Shown here in pieces: positions 42,816-45,592 of a stretch of 45,592 nucleotides of DNA (positions within the stretch are counted from its first letter, which is position 1; each line of letters starts with the position of its first letter). Under the pieces are notes generated by a model. The model was given only the letters and a program-made list of their open reading frames with translations, had not been told where the DNA came from and ran no database searches. This DNA is from Aquihabitans sp. (GTDB taxonomy: Bacteria; Actinomycetota; Acidimicrobiia; Acidimicrobiales; Iamiaceae): NCBI GenBank assembly GCA_025353965.1, contig JANXNS010000132.1, forward strand, positions 1-45,592. The letters are read 5' to 3'. Made by a program: the position numbers and the translations under genes.

Positions 42816-43994
42816 ATGGCCAGTTTCCGAGACCTACTTGCATCCACGAAGTCGGCGATCCGCGAGGTCACCACGGCCGAAGCGGATGAGCGACGTGTCG
42901 TCGATGGCACGGTCACCCTCGATGTGCGCGAGCCCGACGAATACGAGCAGGGGGCCCTCCCCGGCGCCATTCACATTCCCCGTGGTACCCTCGAAACCAG
43001 CATTGAGATGAGGATCCCCAACCACGACACGCCGCTCGTGGTCTACTGCGCCGGTGGGACCCGCTCTGCGTTTGCGGTCAAGACGCTGGCTGATCTCGGC
43101 TATACCGACGTGGTCTCGGTCGTCGGGGGTTTCAACCGCTGGAAAGATGAGGACCGCGACTGGGTCACCCCAGCCTCGCTCAGCCCGGAACAGCGCAACC
43201 GTTACAAGCGCCACCTGCTGCTGCCCGAGGTGGGCGAGACCGGCCAGCAGGAACTGCTGAACGCCAAGGTGCTGTTGCTCGGTGCGGGTGGCCTTGGCTC
43301 GCCCGCGGCGATGTACCTGGCGGCGGCTGGCGTGGGCACGCTCGGCATCATCGACATGGACGTGGTCGACTCCTCCAACCTGCAACGGCAGATCCTCCAC
43401 AACATGGACCGGATCGGCGACCGCAAGGTCGATTCCGCCAAGAAGACGCTCACCCTGCTCAACCCAGATGTCGACGTCGTCACCTACGACGTGCGGCTGG
43501 GTGCTGACAACGTGATGGACATCCTGGCCGGCTACGACGCCATCGTGGATGGCACCGACAACTTCCCCACCCGATTCCTGGTCAACGATGCGTCGGTCAA
43601 GCTCGGCATCCCAGTGATCCATGGCTCGATCTTCCGGTTCGAGGGCATGGTCACGGTGTTCGATCCCAAGAACGGCCCGACCTACCGAGACATGGTGCCC
43701 GAGCCCCCGCCCGCAGATCTGGCGCCGTCGTGCGCCGAGGCGGGTGTACTCGGCGTCCTGCCCGGCATCATTGGTTCCATCCAAGCGATCGAGACCATCA
43801 AGTTGCTGCTCGGCCTGGGAGACCCGCTGATCGGCCGCCTGCTGGCCTATGACTCTCTGGAGCAGTCGTTCCGTGAGTACAAGGTCCGGGTCGACCCCAC
43901 CAACGAGATCACCTACGCCAACCGTGACCGGATCCAAGTGGCCGAGCTAGAAGGCCAGTGCCTCCCGCTGCCGCTGCAGCCCCCGCCTGCCTAA
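42816..43994 (+). CDS. Sulfur-carrier adenylyltransferase with N-terminal rhodanese (MoeB/MoeZ-like)
   Basis: A 392-residue fusion. Residues 1-118 are a rhodanese domain (LDVREPDEYEQGALPGAIHI) with the persulfide-carrying Cys78 in VVYCAGGTRS. Residues 120-390 are an E1-like adenylating domain: LLGAGGLGSPAAMYLA binds ATP, IDMDVVDSSNLQRQ, DGTDNFPTR and PSCAEAGVLG complete it. Such enzymes activate the C-terminal Gly of a small sulfur carrier (MoaD, ThiS or CysO) and transfer sulfur to it. The two zinc-binding CxxC pairs of E. coli MoeB are absent, as in mycobacterial MoeZ, but MoeZ carries rhodanese at its C-terminus. ATG 42816 has an AGAGGA site 7 bases away. No carrier gene is in the window. 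Confidence 0.9.
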   Translation: MASFRDLLASTKSAIREVTTAEADERRVVDGTVTLDVREPDEYEQGALPGAIHIPRGTLETSIEMRIPNHDTPLVVYCAGGTRSAFAVKTLADLGYTDVVSVVGGFNRWKDEDRDWVTPASLSPEQRNRYKRHLLLPEVGETGQQELLNAKVLLLGAGGLGSPAAMYLAAAGVGTLGIIDMDVVDSSNLQRQILHNMDRIGDRKVDSAKKTLTLLNPDVDVVTYDVRLGADNVMDILAGYDAIVDGTDNFPTRFLVNDASVKLGIPVIHGSIFRFEGMVTVFDPKNGPTYRDMVPEPPPADLAPSCAEAGVLGVLPGIIGSIQAIETIKLLLGLGDPLIGRLLAYDSLEQSFREYKVRVDPTNEITYANRDRIQVAELEGQCLPLPLQPPPA

Positions 43995-44001
43995 CGCGGG
44001 T

Positions 44002-44027
44002 CCTGTGGGCGTTTCCTGTGGGCGTTT
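44002..44027 (+). repeat. 13-bp perfect tandem duplication
   Basis: CCTGTGGGCGTTT occurs twice back to back (44002-44014 and 44015-44027), 8 bases after the MoeB-like stop. A GTCTGA (44030-44035) and a TCAGAC further on, about 30 bases apart, form inverted arms in the short gap before the DUF222-HNH gene. Confidence 0.9.
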
Positions 44028-44087
44028 TGTCTGATATTGGTGGTGATGTACCGGTAGAGTGTCAGACCCCCTGAGTACGGTTGTTGT

Positions 44088-45407
44088 ATGGCTCCAGGCA
44101 TCCAAGACTCACGGTTAGCGGCAGCGATCACGTCGCTGACTGTCGCGCTGGATTTGGTGGTCGCGGCTGGGGTTTCCCCGTTCGATGGGGCCGATGCGGT
44201 TGCGGTGGTGCAAGCGTTGGAGGTGCAGCAGCGCCGGTTACGGGCCTTGCAAGTCCAGGTGTTGGACCGGATCCAACAATCCGGGTTTCATCGCAACGGT
44301 GGGCATGCGTCGGCCAAGGTCATGGTCCGCCACGTCGCCCGGCTCTCAAACGGTGAGGCTCACCGCCGCGCGTCGATCGCCCGGGCCCTGCGTGACCTGC
44401 CCGCGGTCGCCGCGGGGTACAGCGCGGGGTTGCTCGGTGATTGCCAAGCCGCGTGTATCGCCCGCGCCCATGCCAACACCCGGGTCCGTGAACGCGTAAA
44501 CCGCAGGGACCAAGAACTCTGCGACCTGGCCGCAACCGAGCCATTCAACGTGTTCTCCGCCCGCCTCGACGCCTGGGTCCGGCTCATGGACGAAGACGGC
44601 ACCTGCACCGACGCGGAACGGTCCCACACCAACCGGGATTGCCGGCACATCCAAAACTTCAACGGGTCCTGGCAAACCACCATCCATCACGGGACCCTTC
44701 AAGGCGCCCAGTTCCACACCCTGTTCGAACACTTCACCCGCGCCGAGCTCATGGCGGACTGGGCCCAAGCCCGCGCCCTACACGGCCCCGACGCCACCAC
44801 CGACCAACTACCGCGCACTGACGCCCAACGCCGCTACGACGCCTTTACCACCCTGTGCAACCAAGCCCTCACCACCACCGGTGTTGCTGGGGGTCCTGGG
44901 TCTGCGGTCACCACCCACGTCGTGATCGGCGCCGAACTGTTCGAACGCACCATCAACCGCATCCACGGCCAACCCGTCAACCCACTCGATCTCCCCATCG
45001 TCCCGACGGACCCGTGGGCCTACCAATGCTCCACCCTCGACGGGCATCCCATCGACCCCACCGAGACCACCGCCAACGCCCTCACCGGCCACGTCCGACG
45101 GGTGATCATGGGCGCAGACTCCGTTGTCACTGACCTCAGCCGCCGCACCCGCCTCTTCCAAAACAGTGCCGCCCTCGCCGTGAAACTCGGCAAAGACACC
45201 TGCTATTGGCCCGGCTGCTGGACCCCAACCACCCGATCCCAACTCGACCACCTCCACCCCTGGGAACACGGCGGCACCACCAACCCCCAAAACGGTGCCC
45301 CCGCCTGCGGCAAACACAACCGCCTCAAACAACACGGCTACACCGTCCACCGAAACCCGAACGGCACCTACCACATCACCAAACCCGACGGCACCCCACT
45401 CGAATGA
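44088..45407 (+). CDS. DUF222/HNH endonuclease-like protein (13E12 repeat family)
   Basis: A 439-residue member of the DUF222-HNH family abundant in actinobacteria. The N-terminal 300 residues match DUF222 (QRRLRALQVQVLDRIQQSG, then HASAKVMVRHVARLSNGEA). The C-terminal nuclease-like module has CYWPGC, then SQLDHLHPWEHGG with the HNH-region histidines, then ACGKHNRLKQHG. Family members are often multicopy and linked to mobile DNA; cleavage activity has not been generally shown. The 3' half is strongly C-rich in its codons compared with neighbouring genes. ATG 44088. It is followed by an IS256-family element end. Confidence 0.88.
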   Translation: MAPGIQDSRLAAAITSLTVALDLVVAAGVSPFDGADAVAVVQALEVQQRRLRALQVQVLDRIQQSGFHRNGGHASAKVMVRHVARLSNGEAHRRASIARALRDLPAVAAGYSAGLLGDCQAACIARAHANTRVRERVNRRDQELCDLAATEPFNVFSARLDAWVRLMDEDGTCTDAERSHTNRDCRHIQNFNGSWQTTIHHGTLQGAQFHTLFEHFTRAELMADWAQARALHGPDATTDQLPRTDAQRRYDAFTTLCNQALTTTGVAGGPGSAVTTHVVIGAELFERTINRIHGQPVNPLDLPIVPTDPWAYQCSTLDGHPIDPTETTANALTGHVRRVIMGADSVVTDLSRRTRLFQNSAALAVKLGKDTCYWPGCWTPTTRSQLDHLHPWEHGGTTNPQNGAPACGKHNRLKQHGYTVHRNPNGTYHITKPDGTPLE

Positions 45408-45454
45408 CCCACCGCTCGCCCAACCGATGCCAGCCCACCCCACCCGAGGGCCGG

Positions 45455-45478
45455 GGACTGTCAGATTCTTTGTGTAAC
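45455..45478. repeat. Probable terminal inverted repeat of the IS256-family element
   Basis: The sequence ends in TTTGTGTAAC, resembling the inner TTGTGTAA of IS256-type terminal repeats, and lies 19 bases outside the transposase stop, the usual place for an end. The outer boundary is approximate because the other end and the target duplication are outside the window. Confidence 0.45.
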
Positions 45479-45496
45479 CGGCCGTGATGGTCATGG

Positions 45497-45592
45497 TTAG
45501 TTGGCGGCCTGGATGCGGTCGCCGTAGTGGATGGTCAGGGCGTTCAGTATGGGCTTCCAGGCGTTGATCCGCCCACTCGGGTTTGATCGGTT
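45497..45592 (-). mobile_element. IS256-family (mutator-type) transposase, C-terminal 31 residues only
   Basis: The minus strand has an open frame from the window edge to a TAA at 45497. It encodes a fragment with NPSGRINAWKPILNALTI and HYGDRI, which resembles the C-terminus of IS256/mutator transposases. The N-terminus and the catalytic DDE residues lie outside the window, so the family call is based on the tail and on the adjacent end sequence. Too short for full classification. Confidence 0.55.

Overview
The window looks like chromosomal DNA of a high-GC actinobacterium. The best fit is a deep-branching, Acidimicrobiia-like lineage, but this is inferred from gene content only. The grounds are pervasive GC-rich codon use, many GTG starts, a decaprenylphosphoryl-arabinose (DPA) pathway, an LAxTG (sortase E type) surface protein, Ku plus a stand-alone LigD polymerase domain, a DUF222/13E12-type HNH gene, and an lpd-E2-lipB/lipA neighbourhood. 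The region is tightly packed: no gene-free stretch exceeds about 300 bases, and the longest gaps are 4215-4485 and 8995-9225. I see no tRNA, rRNA, CRISPR array or prophage.

Layout. 1-787: 3' part of an RNase HI-SLOG (YpsA-like) fusion. 847-4214: hyuA/hyuB hydantoinase/oxoprolinase pair. 4486-8994: zinc-ribbon orphan, CbrC-like protein, L,D-transpeptidase, an SDR dehydrogenase behind a palindromic operator, a HAD phosphatase and a TIGR01777 epimerase. 9226-18487: envelope polysaccharide block holding a membrane-bound CapD/WbpM-like NDP-sugar enzyme, dprE1, the UbiA-type DPPR synthase, a nucleotide-sugar dehydrogenase and dprE2, with an aminobutyraldehyde dehydrogenase and a GABA transaminase lying between them. 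18598-20355: a 29-residue membrane peptide and a membrane-anchored sulfite-oxidase-like molybdoenzyme. 20474-25646: lipoate module (E3, E2 with a hexanucleotide-repeat linker, a fused LipB-LipA protein) and a PPOX-like protein. 25734-32500: M24 peptidase followed by a second polysaccharide block (polyprenyl-phosphate sugar transferase, DUF4012 protein, LAxTG protein, split Alg13/Alg14-like glycosyltransferase, 8-TM protein). 32534-35416: Ku, LigD polymerase domain and a SUFU-domain protein. 35441-40258: B12 section with metH, a DUF2231 membrane protein and a frameshifted cobalamin adenosyltransferase. 40286-45592: leucyl aminopeptidase, an orphan, a MoeB-like enzyme with an N-terminal rhodanese, a DUF222-HNH gene and the end of an IS256-family element.

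How the genes connect. UbiA (phosphoribosyl transfer to polyprenyl phosphate), DprE1 and DprE2 (2'-epimerisation) together suffice to make DPA, the arabinofuranose donor. The CapD-like enzyme, UDP-sugar dehydrogenase, WbaP-type transferase, DUF4012 protein and PssD/PssE pair suggest a surface glycan beyond arabinan. The E3/E2/LipBA genes supply a lipoylated 2-oxoacid dehydrogenase core without its E1.

The observations I find most worth following are the LipB-LipA single-chain fusion, the DprE1 alanine at the benzothiazinone-target cysteine position, the RNase H-SLOG fusion, the SUFU protein beside end-joining genes, the frameshifted adenosyltransferase, and the 16-bp operator before the SDR gene. 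I did not find a clearly new multi-gene defence or mobile system.
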